A stretch of DNA of 64,000 nt from Manihot esculenta (GCF_001659605.2 NC_035164.2:2451586-2515585), one strand, 5' to 3'; positions 12,200-24,139 are shown, numbered from the stretch's first letter. Program-made: numbers and translations. Notes: generated by a model not told the origin, from the letters alone.

Positions 12200-15015
12200 T
12201 CAAAAAAAAAATAAAAATAAAAATATTGTGAACAATTTTCTTCTTCTGCATGCTAAACTGCGCACATTCCATTGCACAATTTAACTTTTATTAATTGTAA
12301 TAGTTTATGAATAATATATTATAAAATACAATATAAAATTTTTTAATTCAACTATATTGATTATATTCTTAATTTTAATAATTTTATTAAATTTTTATAT
12401 ATAAATTTATTAATATATTTTATTTTTTAAATTAAGATTAAATAATAAAACACATAATCGTGTTGAAAATAAAAAATAAAAATATTTTTTTTAAATATAG
12501 ATTATTTTCCATAAACAAATTTTTTTTTTTGGGGGAGAAACCATCCTTTTCTTGAGTATATGATAGTGGTAAGTATTGGGTTTTCAACTTTATAAGAGAG
12601 AAGTTTTAGAAGAATATTTATCTTTTCTTTTTGTTATTATTTGGAGACTGACAATTCAAAGCTTGAAACCAGTTTTGTATTTTTCTAAAGAAGCAAAATG
12701 GGTATACATGGCAAATTCTCATTGGCTTTTTTGGGTTAATTTCTATGGAAAGAAAACTATTTTATTATTTGATAATTGAAAAAGTAGGGATTCATTTGAC
12801 TAGGGTTTCTGGTCCAATTGAAAATTAAAAAAAAATTGATATTTACTTGAATTTTTTTTTCAAACATACCCAAATATGATTTAGACCAATTAGCCTATAA
12901 AAAAAAATACAACTAAGTCCAAGGCCAACAGGAGCTTAATCCATATAAAAAAATCTCAAGCGATCCATCAAGCATCAGTGGCCCTAGAAACAATTTCCTT
13001 GGAGAAGAGAGATCGATGAAGCTTCAAACACTAAGTAAAGGTATTTCTCATAACAACTATTTTCAAGAGAGTTGATGTTAGGAAAAAATGATGAACACAC
13101 ATAGCATAGGCTAGTATATATGAGTCTGGAGCAAACGCGAACAACAAGCAAAATCCTTTTAACATGTGAAAAATAAAAAATCATTAGGAACATCTCTAAG
13201 AGATATACATCTCAAAAAAGTAGAATATTTCGCTCCAACCACAGCAATAACAATAAAAAGAGCACTGAGTTCTATTCCGAAAAATAACTAACAGAGATAC
13301 CGAGTCAGATCCAGCAACAACTTCAATAGATTAACTATGAAATAAAGTGGATCTGCCAGTAACCATCATCAGACTATTCAACAAAGTTCTAAAAGGTAAA
13401 AATAGGCAATTATTTTCATAGATTTCACGTTATATAATAAAAAATTAAATAAATAAATAAAAGTAATAAAAAAAGAAAGAAAATAAAAGCCTATTCATAA
13501 CTAACTCAAAATGGAGAGGAACGAACTCATATAAGCATGAAAAGAACTCTTAGAAATAAAGAATAAAGAAGTAAGGCAAAAGAAAAAACCTCTCTAGAAA
13601 TATTCTAAAGAGTTGAAAAAACATCTTACTTGAGCATCTTCAATATAAAAGCAAAAGATCTACATATGCAACTTATGCTTAAAAATTCATATTAAAGAAA
13701 GAAAAATTGAAAGAAAAAAAACTCATTTATTATGTGCCTTCTATATTCCAAAGGGTAAGAGAAATAAGTTGCATAATAGTTACAGAGTCCGATTCTTGTC
13801 GAAAATAATCTCAAAATGTCTTCCACCACACTAGAAAGCTCATAAATTCGACAATATCAAGCTTGTAAGAGCAAGGATTAAGAGACCAAATGGCACGTGC
13901 ATGTGGATAGAGGAAAAGAGCATACTCTCATATTTCTACTCATGCAAAGCAAAAGAGACACATAGCAAAAACTCTAACTTTACGCAACGTTAAATTATGT
14001 AAGATAGGAACTGCATTACATAATAAACGCTAGAGAAAAACCTTAAGTTTAAACTGAATCGGTAGGGTCCAAGTACGTTGCTAGATAGACTTTGGAATAC
14101 AAGACAAAAATGAAGGTTATGAGGTAGAAACTTAGTTAGAAAATTGTTGAATAAGATATTGATAGCCAAACTTAATAGTATATTTTCCACTCTCTTCAAA
14201 ATGCCAAACTAAGTAATCAAAAGTGTCTTTAAGAGTCACATAGTATTTGCTTGAGCCAATGAAAAAAGGTAGTACACCAATTACTATAGTTATTTAGATT
14301 TTAATAAAATTAACCAGTTGATTTTTATAATTTTTATAATTAATTAAAATATTTTGGATTATCTTAATATATAACTATGTGATCATTCTGTTAATAATTT
14401 CGCCAGTAAAAAGAAGAATCTGTTAGTAAAAAGGGAGAGAATATTTATAAATTTAAAAAATAATCCCATATTCTATGTTGATTAATTTGGTTTCATTTTT
14501 TAGTCCATCAAATTCCATCAATTGAATGAACAGAAAAATCTATAAATATATATTAAGCCTTAAAACTAAATTTTAGAGGCAAAAAGATATAGGCAGGAAA
14601 TGATATAGATCTAAGCTAAAAATTTAAATCAAATACACAAATTAAGCATCAAATATCATATAAACAACAATCTAAGAAACTAAACTCCAGATTTTATAAT
14701 TAAAATCAATAAAAATTATAATCCATAAACTCCTGAAAATATCAAGTGTGTGAAAAAAACTATAATCAAATCTCATTTAAGCAATAATTTATCAATACAT
14801 TAAAACTCCTGTAAACAACATCCAAACAATCAAACTAAGAAATTCCATATCACTAAACCCTCAGAACATTTGAGATATGAAACAATAAATAGGGTGACCA
14901 TCGACTATTGATTAGATAAAGGGAGCAACCATCGGTAAAGAGGGCAACCATCGGCGAAGAAAGCAATATTGACCTGTGATTGGATCAAGGGAGAGAGCAA
15001 CCATCAACAGGGAGA
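12200..15015. other. Intergenic region upstream of REVOLUTA
   Basis: 12290-12515 is AT-rich and resembles the AT-rich family found at 54-55 kb and 60.4-60.9 kb. 12560-14870 is AT-rich with no recognisable gene, RNA or protein similarity in either strand. 14880-15015 has loosely repeated GGGAGCAACCATCGG-like units just outside the gypsy insertion point. Confidence 0.5.
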
Positions 15016-15020
15016 GTGAC

Positions 15021-15427
15021 TGATGCGGAGCAATTAGCCTTGCATTTTATGATAGACTTGTATTATACTTAACTTTTGCTACCAACATCCATTGGAGGCC
15101 CACAATAGTTTTTTGAAAATGAAATTTCGAGATGTATGACTTTCAAAAATGTGACAATGACCGCGGGTCTGTCGCAAAGTTCGATGCGAAAATTTCATCG
15201 TTTAGAGAGTCAATTTTGTAATTTTATTTTTTTAAATTTTTTCATAATTTTTCATATTAGGGTTTTTTTTAATTATAAATAGCAATTTTCTTGGTTATTG
15301 GACACACTTTTCAATTTTTGAGAATTTAATAAGAAATTTCGGCTTCTAATTTTTTATTTTGTAAATTTCATCTTAACTAAACGTTATTGGTTAAAATTTC
15401 AGACGGAGTCTAAACAGTCCTATTTCA
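15021..15427 (+). repeat. 5' LTR of element A
   Basis: This 407-bp repeat aligns along its length with 25377-25776 with many substitutions and small gaps. Shared blocks include GGAGCAATTAG, TAATTTTTCATATTA and GGAGTCTAAA. The divergence implies an old insertion. No clear primer-binding site could be assigned after 15427. Confidence 0.88.
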
Positions 15428-15639
15428 CCATCGCTAACAACTAAGAGGTGCGACTCGCTGCAATTGAGGCATCCTTGATAGAATTGAGGGAGATGATTGG
15501 ACAGGTAGCCTTACAATGAGATAACAACCAACCCGCCACAGCCGAATGCCCATAGCCAGATTCAAATTCTATGGCCGCAAATCTCCAACAGGATTATCAC
15601 GAATATTACAAAATAAAGATAGACTTTCAAAACTTTTTT

Positions 15640-16135
15640 AGATCGTTGAAAGTAGAATCTGTCCTTAATTAGTTAGCGAAAGTTGATCGGTTTTTCAAAG
15701 TTATAAACGTTGAGGAGGATCAAAAGATTCCGATTGTGGCTTTAAATTATAAGGTGGTGCAGCAGCATGGTGGAATTCTGTTCAAAATGAACACTATCGC
15801 AGGAGCCAAAAACCTATACAAAACTGGCTGTTGATGGAGCAAATGATTGAACAGCAGTCCTTTCCCAGTGATTACCGCCAGGTTTTGTATAACTGATATC
15901 ATGACTGTATTCGAGGGAGTCGAAGGGTGGAAGAATATACAGAGGAGTTTTTGCGGTTGTAGGCGAGGTGTGATAGCTGTGAGAATGAAGCCCAGCAGGT
16001 TGCTCATTATTATAGGGGATTGAATTATGAAATTCATTGTATGATGGGAATAGCTGCGGTTTTCACTTTGGTAGATGCCATTGAGATGGCGAAAAGAGCG
16101 GAAGAACATGTTGAATGACAGCCTCAACATCAGTT
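15640..16135 (+). pseudogene. Degenerate gag of element A
   Basis: Translating through frame breaks gives gag-like text: LAKVDRFFKVINVEEDQKIP near 15675-15735, then pieces of the retrotransposon gag core (KPIQNW and a VEEYTEEFLRLQ-like stretch) and AIEMAKRAEEHVE near 16075-16120. The continuous protein is broken by stops and frameshifts. Confidence 0.75.
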
Positions 16136-16329
16136 TAATCAAAATTTTAATTATAAAAATTTTAGTTCGACAGGAATTTAGCAGTATAGAGATAATTACA
16201 ACAGACAAACTTTTAGAGCTGTAAATTCTGGTAATCATCAAAATATTATGGAAGAAAGGAGAGACAGCAAGAGAAAGGTAATCGTCAATACAGCAGACAA
16301 ATGAAGCAAAACTATTTCTTATCATAAAC

Positions 16330-16410
16330 CAATTGAAGACATATGTTATCGCTGCAAGCAACCTGGACATCGATCAAATAATTATCCAGAACGTAGGGGA
16401 GTTAATAATG
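16330..16410 (+). pseudogene. CCHC zinc knuckle remnant of element A
   Basis: The frame reads CYRCKQPGHRSNNYPE. In the C-x2-C-x4-H-x4-C knuckle the last cysteine is tyrosine (TAT for TGT), so the finger is broken by one transition. Confidence 0.75.
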
Positions 16411-16539
16411 ATCGTCAACAGATTAATGTGGTTGAGGAGGTGGTTGAATCTAAGAAGAAAATGGATGAAGATGCAGGGTTTATTGTTGGTTCTAAAGATG
16501 GGGATGTCACCTATGTGGTGAAGAAAATTTTATGCTCGA

Positions 16540-16870
16540 CGAAGATAAGCGATTTGTAGGCTAATTATAGATAGTTATAGTTGTGAGAATCTGATAGTTA
16601 AGTAATTGGTAGAGAAACTGCAGTTGCATACGCAGTCTCACCCTTCACCATACAAAGTTAGGTGGATTAAGGTCCAATAATTGAGGTCAATAGAATTTAT
16701 AGTGTGCCTATTTCGATCGGTAAATCTTACACTGAATCTGTTAATTGTGATGTTGTGGATATGGATTGCTGCGAAATTTTGTTAAGTCATCCTTGGCAGT
16801 TTGATGTTGATACATTGCATAAGGGGAAGAAGAATTCATACACGTTTACATGGAATCGAAAGAATATTAC
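16540..16870 (+). pseudogene. Degenerate aspartic protease of element A
   Basis: The frame carries LIIDSYSCENLIV in place of the usual IDxGS catalytic loop, then LVEKLQLHTQSHPSPYKVRW, CDVVDMDCCEILLSHPWQFD and YTFTWNRKNITILPLG, in the order known for gypsy protease regions. In-frame stops are present. Confidence 0.75.
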
Positions 16871-17169
16871 TATTTTGCCTCTTGGTTCTACGAAACATCT
16901 AAAGTGGAATGAAAAATTACTATTGCTATTTCTGCGGGAGTGCAAAGGCTATCAGGCGCAGTTGAGAAATATGGAGGCACACTGGTTTTATTGGTGAGAA
17001 CAAAAGGAGAAGTAGATGATGTACTATCTTTACCACCATCAGTCAAAGTGTTGTTGGCGGAGGTTCATAGGATAATGGAGGAGCCTTCAAAGCTTTCACT
17101 TTTACAGGATATTCAACATCAGATTGATCTCATTTCTGAATTCAAATTACCAAATCTGTCTCATTACAA

Positions 17170-17446
17170 GATGAGCCCAAAGGAGAGTAAAATCCTTCAA
17201 GAACAGGATAAAGAGTTATTCAAGAAGGGGCACATTCGGGAAAGCATTAGCCCTTGCGGAGTGCCTGCCTTATTGGTTCCAAAGAAAGATGGAACCTAGA
17301 GAATGTGTGTGGATAGCAGAGCCATCAATAGCATTACAGTTCAATATCGATTTTCTATTCCTCGCCTAGATGACATGCTAGATCAATTATCAGGGTTTAA
17401 AGTCTTCTCTAAGATCAACCTTAAAAGTAGTTATCACCAAGTTCGA
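17170..17446 (+). pseudogene. N-terminal part of element A reverse transcriptase
   Basis: Text such as [22 protein letters not shown] and [14 protein letters not shown] matches the first fingers and palm of gypsy RT. A TAG interrupts after KKDGT at about 17297. The domain stops exactly at the nested insertion and resumes at 23141. Confidence 0.88.
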
Positions 17447-17892
17447 TGTAACGACCCGAAAATCGGACCGCTACCGGCGCTAGGATCCAGGTCGGCTTAA
17501 GGCCGCCGGGACCCGTAGCAAGCCTGACATGCAACCTGAAAACCTGTTTAATCCCATACATGATCAACAACATACATAAAAATTAAAACTTTTCTTTCAT
17601 TCATACATCAAACTCAACCTGTGCATGCACTGAACATAATCATAAATCATAAACATTTGCCCCTCGGTGGGACCTCATCAATGCCCCCAATGGGTGGCAT
17701 AACATGTGTTGAGTTGGTTTACATAAGCATTACAAAACCTCTAAGATCATGTATTAAAAGGGATACCATACACATAGGGTCAAGCACAATCTCTAATCCT
17801 CAATATCATTACATTACATAACTATTCATAACATTACAATTTCATCATGTCCACATTCTATCTATTACATAAAAATGACTTCAATACTCTTG

Positions 17893-19252
17893 CGGACCGG
17901 GCAACAGTGCAGAGTTCAGATTTGACGGTGAGGGGATTCTTCGGCACGGTAAGAGGTTATGTGTACCAGATGATAGCAGTTTGAAGGCAGACATTATGAG
18001 GGACGCTCATAATACGCGGTATAGCATTCACCCGGGAGCCACCAAGATGTATCAAGATCTGAGAAGGGTGTATTGGTGGCCAGCAATGAAGAGAGAAGTG
18101 GCACAGTTCGTGTCAGCCTGCGAGACATGTCAAAGGGTGAAGCTAGAGCACCAGAAGCCGGCTGGAATGCTTAACCCACTGCCGATTCCAGAATGGAAAT
18201 GGGAGAACCTAGCTATGGATTTTATAGTGGGGTTACCGGCGACGTCTAACAGACTAGACTCCATATGGGTGATTGTGGATAGACTCACTAAATCTGCTCA
18301 CTTCATTCCAGTCAGGAGTAACTACTCTGTGGACAAGTTGGCGCAGGTGTATGTAGACGAGATCGTAAGGTTGCATGGAGTTCCAGTGTCGATCGTATCA
18401 GATTGAGGACCTCAGTTCACCTCCAGGTTTTGGCAGAGTCTGCAAAATGAAATGGGCACAAGGTTGGATTTCAGCACTGCTTTCCATCCACAGACAGACG
18501 GTCAGTCAGAGAGAACCATCCAGACCATTGAAGATATGCTGAGAATGTGTGTGTTAGACTTTGGCGGTTCTTGGAGGCAGCATCTACCTCTGGTGGAGTT
18601 TGCCTACAACAACAGCCATCATGCTAGCATAGGGATGGCTCCTTATGAAGCTCTGTATGGGAGGAAGTGCCGAACACCTGTTTGCTGGGAAGAGGTAGGA
18701 GAGAAAACTCTTGCAGGGCCAGAGTTAGTTGAGATAACCAGCAAGTTAGTGCCTATCATCAGAGAGAGGATCAGAACAGCTGTAAGCAGACAGAAAAGCT
18801 ATGCAGACATCCGTAGGAAGCAGATAGAGTTCCAGGAGGGGGATAGGGTATTGCTTAAGGTGTCTCCGATGAAGGGAGTGGTTCGGTTTGGAAAGAAGGG
18901 TAAACTGGCCCCACGGTACATTGGTCCCTTTGAGATCTTGCAGAAGATCGGGCCTGTGTCGTATAAGCTAGATTTACCGGCTTCTATGGAACGAATTCAC
19001 CCGGTATTCCATGTTTCTATGTTGCGGAAGTTTGTGTCAGATCCAGAGAAGGTTCTTAGTGAACCTGAGGTGGAAATCTTAAGTGATCTCACCTATGTAG
19101 AGCAGCCCGTACGGATCCTTGACACCCAGATCAGAAAGCTGAGAAACAAGGAGATACCAATGGTGAAAGTTCTGTGGAACCACCACAACCTAGAAGAGTG
19201 CACTTGGGAGACTCGGGAGTCCATGCTCCAGCAATACCCATATCTGTTTTAA
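17893..19252 (+). pseudogene. Integrase and chromodomain-like C terminus of element B2 pol
   Basis: An almost open frame runs to TAA at 19250-19252. A zinc-binding region (HNTRYSIHPG ... CETCQ) is followed by the catalytic core: LAMDFIVGLP (first Asp), VSIVSD (second Asp) and [11 protein letters not shown] (Glu). The C-terminal domain includes [19 protein letters not shown]. The end ([19 protein letters not shown], then EECTWETRE) resembles the chromodomain of chromoviruses. One TGA at 18404-18406 replaces the Arg of the D-R-G-P-Q-F motif (CGA to TGA), the only stop in about 450 codons. With the very long LTR this suggests the Tekay/Del group, by inference. Confidence 0.88.
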
Positions 19253-19312
19253 GGTTAGTTTTTCCCTTTTTTTATGTGTTTATGTTGTGTTAGGGACATT
19301 CGGGGACGAATG

Positions 19313-19330
19313 TTCTTAAGGGGGGGAGAA
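19313..19330 (+). promoter_or_regulatory. Polypurine tract of element B2
   Basis: AAGGGGGGGAGAA lies immediately before the LTR start TGTAATACCC, the expected plus-strand primer position. It follows the pol stop by about 60 bp. Confidence 0.85.
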
Positions 19331-19506
19331 TGTAATACCCGGCGCGAGTCCGGCATCGGAATTCCTGTAGTCCGGTGGAATCTCGGGTGTCGGAACCCTC
19401 GAGAAGGGTAATACATATGTTTTCCAAGGTAGTTTCACTTGTTTTCATGTTTTGATGTGTTAAAAGCATTGAGTTGAAAGAAAAGCAACAAGGGAGAAAT
19501 GCAAAG

Positions 19507-20365
19507 GTTCGGCCGCCGAAGGTCACTTGCGGCCGCCGAACATTGCATGGTTGCGGCTTCACGTTCGGCTGCCGAAGGTGGTCTGGCCAGCCACCTATAA
19601 AAGGGCCAAGGGTCGGTGGAAGGAGGTTATTTCTCCTCCACTTGCAGCCAGAGGTGAGTTTCAGCCTCTCCCACGTTGACTTTCATGTTTTTCATGATTT
19701 TCATCAAATCTTTCAAGAGGTTTAAGAGTTTTGGTGACTTTTGAAGGTTTTGAGCAAAAGAACCAAGTTTTGAAGCTTGGAGCTTTGGAAGAGCTTTTCT
19801 TCATATCTCCACGTTAGGATCCTTCATCCTCAAGTGGTGTAAGAGGTAAGTGAAGATCCTGAGCTTCTTTGATGATTTTGAAAGGTTTTATGAAGTTTGT
19901 ATGGGTAGTATGCATGTTTAGGTTTAGGTGAGGGTTTTGATGATTGGTGGTGTTCCAACATGTTATGTGCTATGTTTGTTTAGGGTTTTAGGGTAGGTTT
20001 AGACCCCTTTGTGCATATATATGTATCTATGCTAGTTGGGAGTAGTTGATATGCATGTTTGTAGGTTTTTGGGCAAAGTTTGCATGAAACAGAGCAGGGT
20101 TCTGTCCTTCGGGCAAAACCAGGTTCGGCCGCCGAAGGAAGGTTCGGCCGCCGAACCCCTTGTGGAGGCAGTTTCGGCTGCCAAAGGTTGCCCCTAAAAG
20201 CTAGGCTTTCGGTTTCGAAAGAGACTTTCGGCCGCCGAAAGAGGGAGTTCGGCCGCCGAAAGTGTGTGAGTTTCGTCTCTGGACGAGACCTTCGGCCGCC
20301 GAAGGTGCCGCCGAACATGCATGAGTTTCGTCTCTGGAGTGGGGTTTCGGCCGCCGAACCTGCCG
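19507..20365 (+). repeat. Cluster of TTCGGCCGCCGAA palindromes in the LTR
   Basis: At least eight copies of a 13-base near-palindrome TTCGGC(C/T)GCCGAA, plus half copies (TGCCGCCGAA), occur around 19508, 19531, 19562, 20124, 20143, 20228, 20249, 20290 and 20345. Matching clusters lie in the inverted LTR at 22185-22365 and 22890-22970. Each can fold into a short hairpin and is CpG-dense. Confidence 0.85.
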
Positions 20366-20766
20366 CCGAAAGTGCCCTGTCCAGCTTTCTTTTGTATGTT
20401 TTCTGTGATGGTTTTAGGATTGTTTAGAGGGGTTTTGGGGAGTGCCGTAGTGAGTTTGGTCCCTCATGTGAGTCCACCTGTGTAGGTACGGACCAGAGGA
20501 ATCAGGGAAGTCAGCAGGGAGTCCAGTGTCAGAACCTGCAGAGTCAGTTCAGAGATAACTAAAGGTGAGTGGAACTTAACTTAATATTGTAAGATGAGAA
20601 CTGAATTTTTTATCATGCTTCATGCATCATGCATATGCTATAGGGTGAGTGCATTAGTGTACACGAATATGACGCATTGCATCTATCCTTGTACTTGGCA
20701 TGGCTCCTTGTACATTGCTTATGTGAGACGGCACGGACTTCGTGAGGATTCATTAGCCCTCAAAGG

Positions 20767-20834
20767 AAAGACCTGGAACAGCCCTACGGGGACCAGGCAC
20801 AAAGACCTGGAACAGCCCTACGGGGACCAGGCAC
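20767..20834 (+). repeat. 34-bp tandem duplication in the LTR
   Basis: The unit AAAGACCTGGAACAGCCCTA continues with CGGGGACCAGGCAC, and is present twice without change. The inverted LTR has a related three-copy array at about 21641-21790. Confidence 0.9.
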
Positions 20835-21640
20835 ATGGTACTCCGGTACCCCAGATGAGATAGAGGGAGTTTTGATCCGTCCGGCCGAGGTGATGTGATT
20901 ATGTGTTGCATTCCATGAGAGCATGTTTTAGCACCTGTGCTTTTATTACTATTCTACTCACTGGGCTATAGTAGCTCATCCCTCTCCCCTAACTCCAGTT
21001 ATGCAGGTTCAGAGGTCAGAGAGAACTCAGCAGGGTACAGGAAGACTACAGAGTGGTGTAATAGCTAGTGTGGACATGTAAATGTATAGAGATAGTGTAT
21101 CTGTACAGTGTATAGAATAGTGCTTGACGTATAAGAGTTGTAATCCCTTTGTGGAGTCACATGATCAGTTTATGTATGTTTCTGTATTGTTGTATGTTTA
21201 TGAGCAAAACCAGGCTTACTTTATGAGTTTGATCCGCCTAGAGCCATGAGGAGCTCTAGTAGGGATTAGTAGAGAACAGAGAGAGTGCATGCACAGGTTA
21301 AGCCTTGGAATGAAGAAAAGTTTTATGTTTTTACAGAAAATGTATGATCATGTATGGGATTTCACAGGTATACAGACAGGATAGCAGGCTTACTACGGGT
21401 TCCGGCGACCTTAAGTCGATCTGGATCCTAGTGCCGGTGGCAGTTCGGTTTTCGGGCTGTTACACTCCTGGTCTACCCTGTACCTGCAAACCTGGGGAAT
21501 TTGGGAAAAGGGTGAGCTACTAGAGCCCAGTGAGCAGAATAATAAAACATTTAAACATATGATAACATGAAATGCATCACATCACAACTAATCATATCAA
21601 GGATGAACTTGTCACCATTTAGCCCTCTACATATTCCAAT

Positions 21641-21790
21641 CATGCCAGGGGCGTATTGCAGGCCACACCTGGTCTTTCTCTTATACATAACATAAAATAT
21701 ATAATCCATGGTGCCGGGGGCGTAGTGCAGGCCACGTCCGGTCTTTCTCTTACATAGTGCCAGGGGCGTAGTGCAGGCCACACCTGGACT
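21641..21790 (-). repeat. Three-copy array in the inverted LTR
   Basis: GTGCCAGGGGCGTAGTGCAG followed by GCCACACCTGG and TCTTTCTCTTA recurs three times with small changes, spaced irregularly. It occupies the position equivalent to the 34-bp duplication of the other LTR and is a copy-number-variable part of this family. Confidence 0.75.
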
Positions 21791-23140
21791 TCCATACCAT
21801 ATCATCATGTCATAACATATGAGGGCTAATGGATCATTCAGTATTCATCCACATCAACAACATATTATGCAATGCAACATATTCGTGATTTCTAATGCAA
21901 ACAACCTAAAATATCACATGGCATCCGTGATGCATGAACATACTCAAAACTGATTTATTTACTTGAAACATAAGGAGTTATTCTACTCACCTCTGGCTAG
22001 CTCTGACACTGACTGAAGCAACTGACTCACTGCTGGGGTCCTCGGTTCCTCGGGTCCGAACCTACATAGGTGGACTCAAATGAGGGACCAAACAACTAGA
22101 ACATAACTCTAAAAACATCCCCAAAAACCCCCTAAAACACCTTAAAACAATCATGCAAAACATGCAAAGGAAGGCTGAACAGGGCAGGTTCGGCGGCACC
22201 TTCGGCGGCCGAAAGTCCCTCCAGAGCCGAAACCCAAGCAGGTTCGGCGGCACCTTCGACGGCCGAAAGTCCCAGACAGAGACGAAAGTCTCTTTTCGGG
22301 GGCAACTTCGGCAGCCGAAAGGCCTGCCTCCCAGGCAGGTTCGGCGGCCGAAAGTCCTTCGGCTGCCGAACCTGGTTTCTGCCAAAGGGTAGAAACTTGG
22401 TTCCCTTTGCACAAAAACCTCTCCTTCTCATACCAACATATGCAAATATACATACATTGGCTCCTAGGGGCTTCAAACTATCTTAAACTCCAACTACAAC
22501 ACACAACAACAACACATTGCTCAAAATCACAACATAAGCTCATAAACCTAACCATAAGCTAAACATGCATTCTACCTCATAGATCTTACATAAAACTTAC
22601 TTAAAACATGCAATGAGCTTAAGATCGGCTCTTACCTCTTTAAGATCGAGAGAGAGATGACCTAAACTCGGAGATGGGAGAGATTTGAGTTCTTGGACCT
22701 CAAAGCTCCAAAACTTGCTCAAAACTTGAAAATCTTTAAAACAAGATGAAAACTTGTGAAAATCGTGAAAGATTTGAAGGAAAAGCTCAAAGATTGGTGA
22801 GGAACGGCAGAGAGCTCACCTTGGCCGACAATGGGGAGAAAAACTCGCCCGTTTTCGGCTAAGGGACCCTTTTATAGTGGCTGGCCAGGCCACGTTCAGG
22901 GGCCGAACGTGCCTCCGCATGCATGCCATGTTCGGCGGCCGAACTTGAGGTTCGGCGGCCGAACCTGGGTTTTCCTCCAAGGTTGTTTTCATGCAAAAAC
23001 TCATTTCCTTTTCATTTAAAATCATGTAATACATTAAAACATTTTAAGAAAACATGTTTCTACCCTACTAGAGGCTTCTGATATCCGAGATTCCACCGGA
23101 CGGTAGGAATTTCGATACCGGAGTCTAGCCGGGTATTACA

Positions 23141-24110
23141 TTCGAATTAAGGAGGGAGATAAATAGAAGACAACCTTTAAAATTAAGGAAGGCATGTACG
23201 AGTGGTTGGTTATGCCGTTTGGTTTGACGAATGCACCTAGCATGTTCATACGACTTATGAACTAGGTTTTGCAACCTTTCTTATGCAAATTCATGGTTGT
23301 TTATTCTGATGACATCTTGATTTTTAGTTGCAGCAAATAAGAACATATACAGCACTTTCGTCAAGTCATGACAGCCTTGCAAGAAAATGAGCTGGTTATT
23401 AATTTTAAAAAATGCATCCATATGACAGAGCGCGTTCTGTTTCTTGTATTTATTGTTAGTGCAAAATGGATACATGTTGATGAGAAGAAAGTAGAAACAA
23501 TACGAAACTGGCTCATTCTCATAAATATTTCAGAAATTCGCAGCTTTCATGGACTTACTACTTTTTATTTACGGTTTATCAGAAATTTCAGCAGCATCGT
23601 TGCCCCTATCACAGATTGTTTGAAAAAAGAGAGAGTGCAAAAATTTACTTAGACTGACACTTCCAACAAAAGCTTTAAGGAGATTAAAGATAAGCTTATT
23701 TCTGTCGCTATTTTTGCTCTACTTGATTTTGATAAACTGTTTGAGGTTGGATGTGATGCTTGTGGCATTAGGATTAGCGGTATGTTATCGCAGTCTAATA
23801 GGCCTATTGCCTTCTTTAGTGAAAAATTGAATGATACTAGGAAAAAGTGGTTTATTTATGAGCAGTAATTATATACAGTGTTCGGGGCCTTTAAAACTTA
23901 AGAATAATATTTGATGGGACGAGAGTTTATTATTCACATAGATCATCAATCTTTGATTTATTTTAAAACTAAAAAATATATAAATAAGATGCATGCTTAA
24001 TGAGAAACTTATTTTGAAGCTCTGTCGTTTTTCATTATGTCATAAAATATAAGGCTGGCTATAGTAATAAGGTAGCAGGCGCTTTGAGTAGGAGGGCTAC
24101 TTTGTTGATT
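23141..24110 (+). pseudogene. C-terminal RT and RNase H of element A
   Basis: After the nested insertion the frame resumes with IRIKEGDK, then [15 protein letters not shown] and VVYSDDILIFS (the YxDD polymerase motif, here YSDD), then a connection region and an RNase H core (FEVGCDACGIRISGMLSQ, RPIAFFSEKLN). Stops fall after GDK, MN, SCSK, VQKFT and YEQ. Confidence 0.85.
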
Positions 24111-24139
24111 ACAGTTAGATAAGAGGTCGGGGTTTTGAA

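Larger units (their letters stand above)
17890..21464 (+). mobile_element. 5'-truncated gypsy element B2 (integrase end plus 3' LTR)
   Basis: This plus-strand copy of the GC-rich family sits inside the minus-strand LTR. It lacks the 5' LTR, gag, protease and RT, and starts within the region before the integrase. It keeps the integrase C-terminal half of pol, a polypurine tract and a full 3' LTR. The right flank begins CTCCT and the left flank ends CTC, compatible with a partly lost target duplication. Confidence 0.85.
19331..21464 (+). repeat. 3' LTR of element B2 (2.1 kb)
   Basis: The LTR starts TGTAATACCC and ends GGGCTGTTACA. It is unusually long and GC-rich for this window, has clustered TTCGGCCGCCGAA-type palindromes in its first half, a 34-bp tandem repeat at 20767-20834, and no coding frame. 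The inverted partner copy spans 17447-17889 plus 21465-23140. Confidence 0.88.
17447..23140 (-). mobile_element. Nested LTR (element B family, minus orientation), itself interrupted
   Basis: The segment begins TGTAACGACCC and ends GGGTATTACA, and is flanked by a perfect duplication TTCGA (17442-17446 and 23141-23145). Read on the minus strand, 23140-21465 followed by 17889-17447 is one LTR of about 2.12 kb colinear with the plus-strand LTR at 19331-21464 (2134 bp). No internal region of its own is seen, so it is best explained as a solo LTR left by LTR-LTR recombination. It was later interrupted at about 17889/21465. Confidence 0.85.

Noticed and set aside
15747..16370. A 207-codon minus-strand frame over the gag region of element A.
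   Set aside because: The plus strand carries recognisable gag text; the minus frame is its shadow.
19980..22476. Several frames of 80-120 codons full of Arg-Arg-Pro and Phe-Gly-Arg-Arg repeats on both strands.
   Set aside because: They come from the TTCGGCCGCCGAA palindromes of the LTR, which read open in many frames; not proteins.
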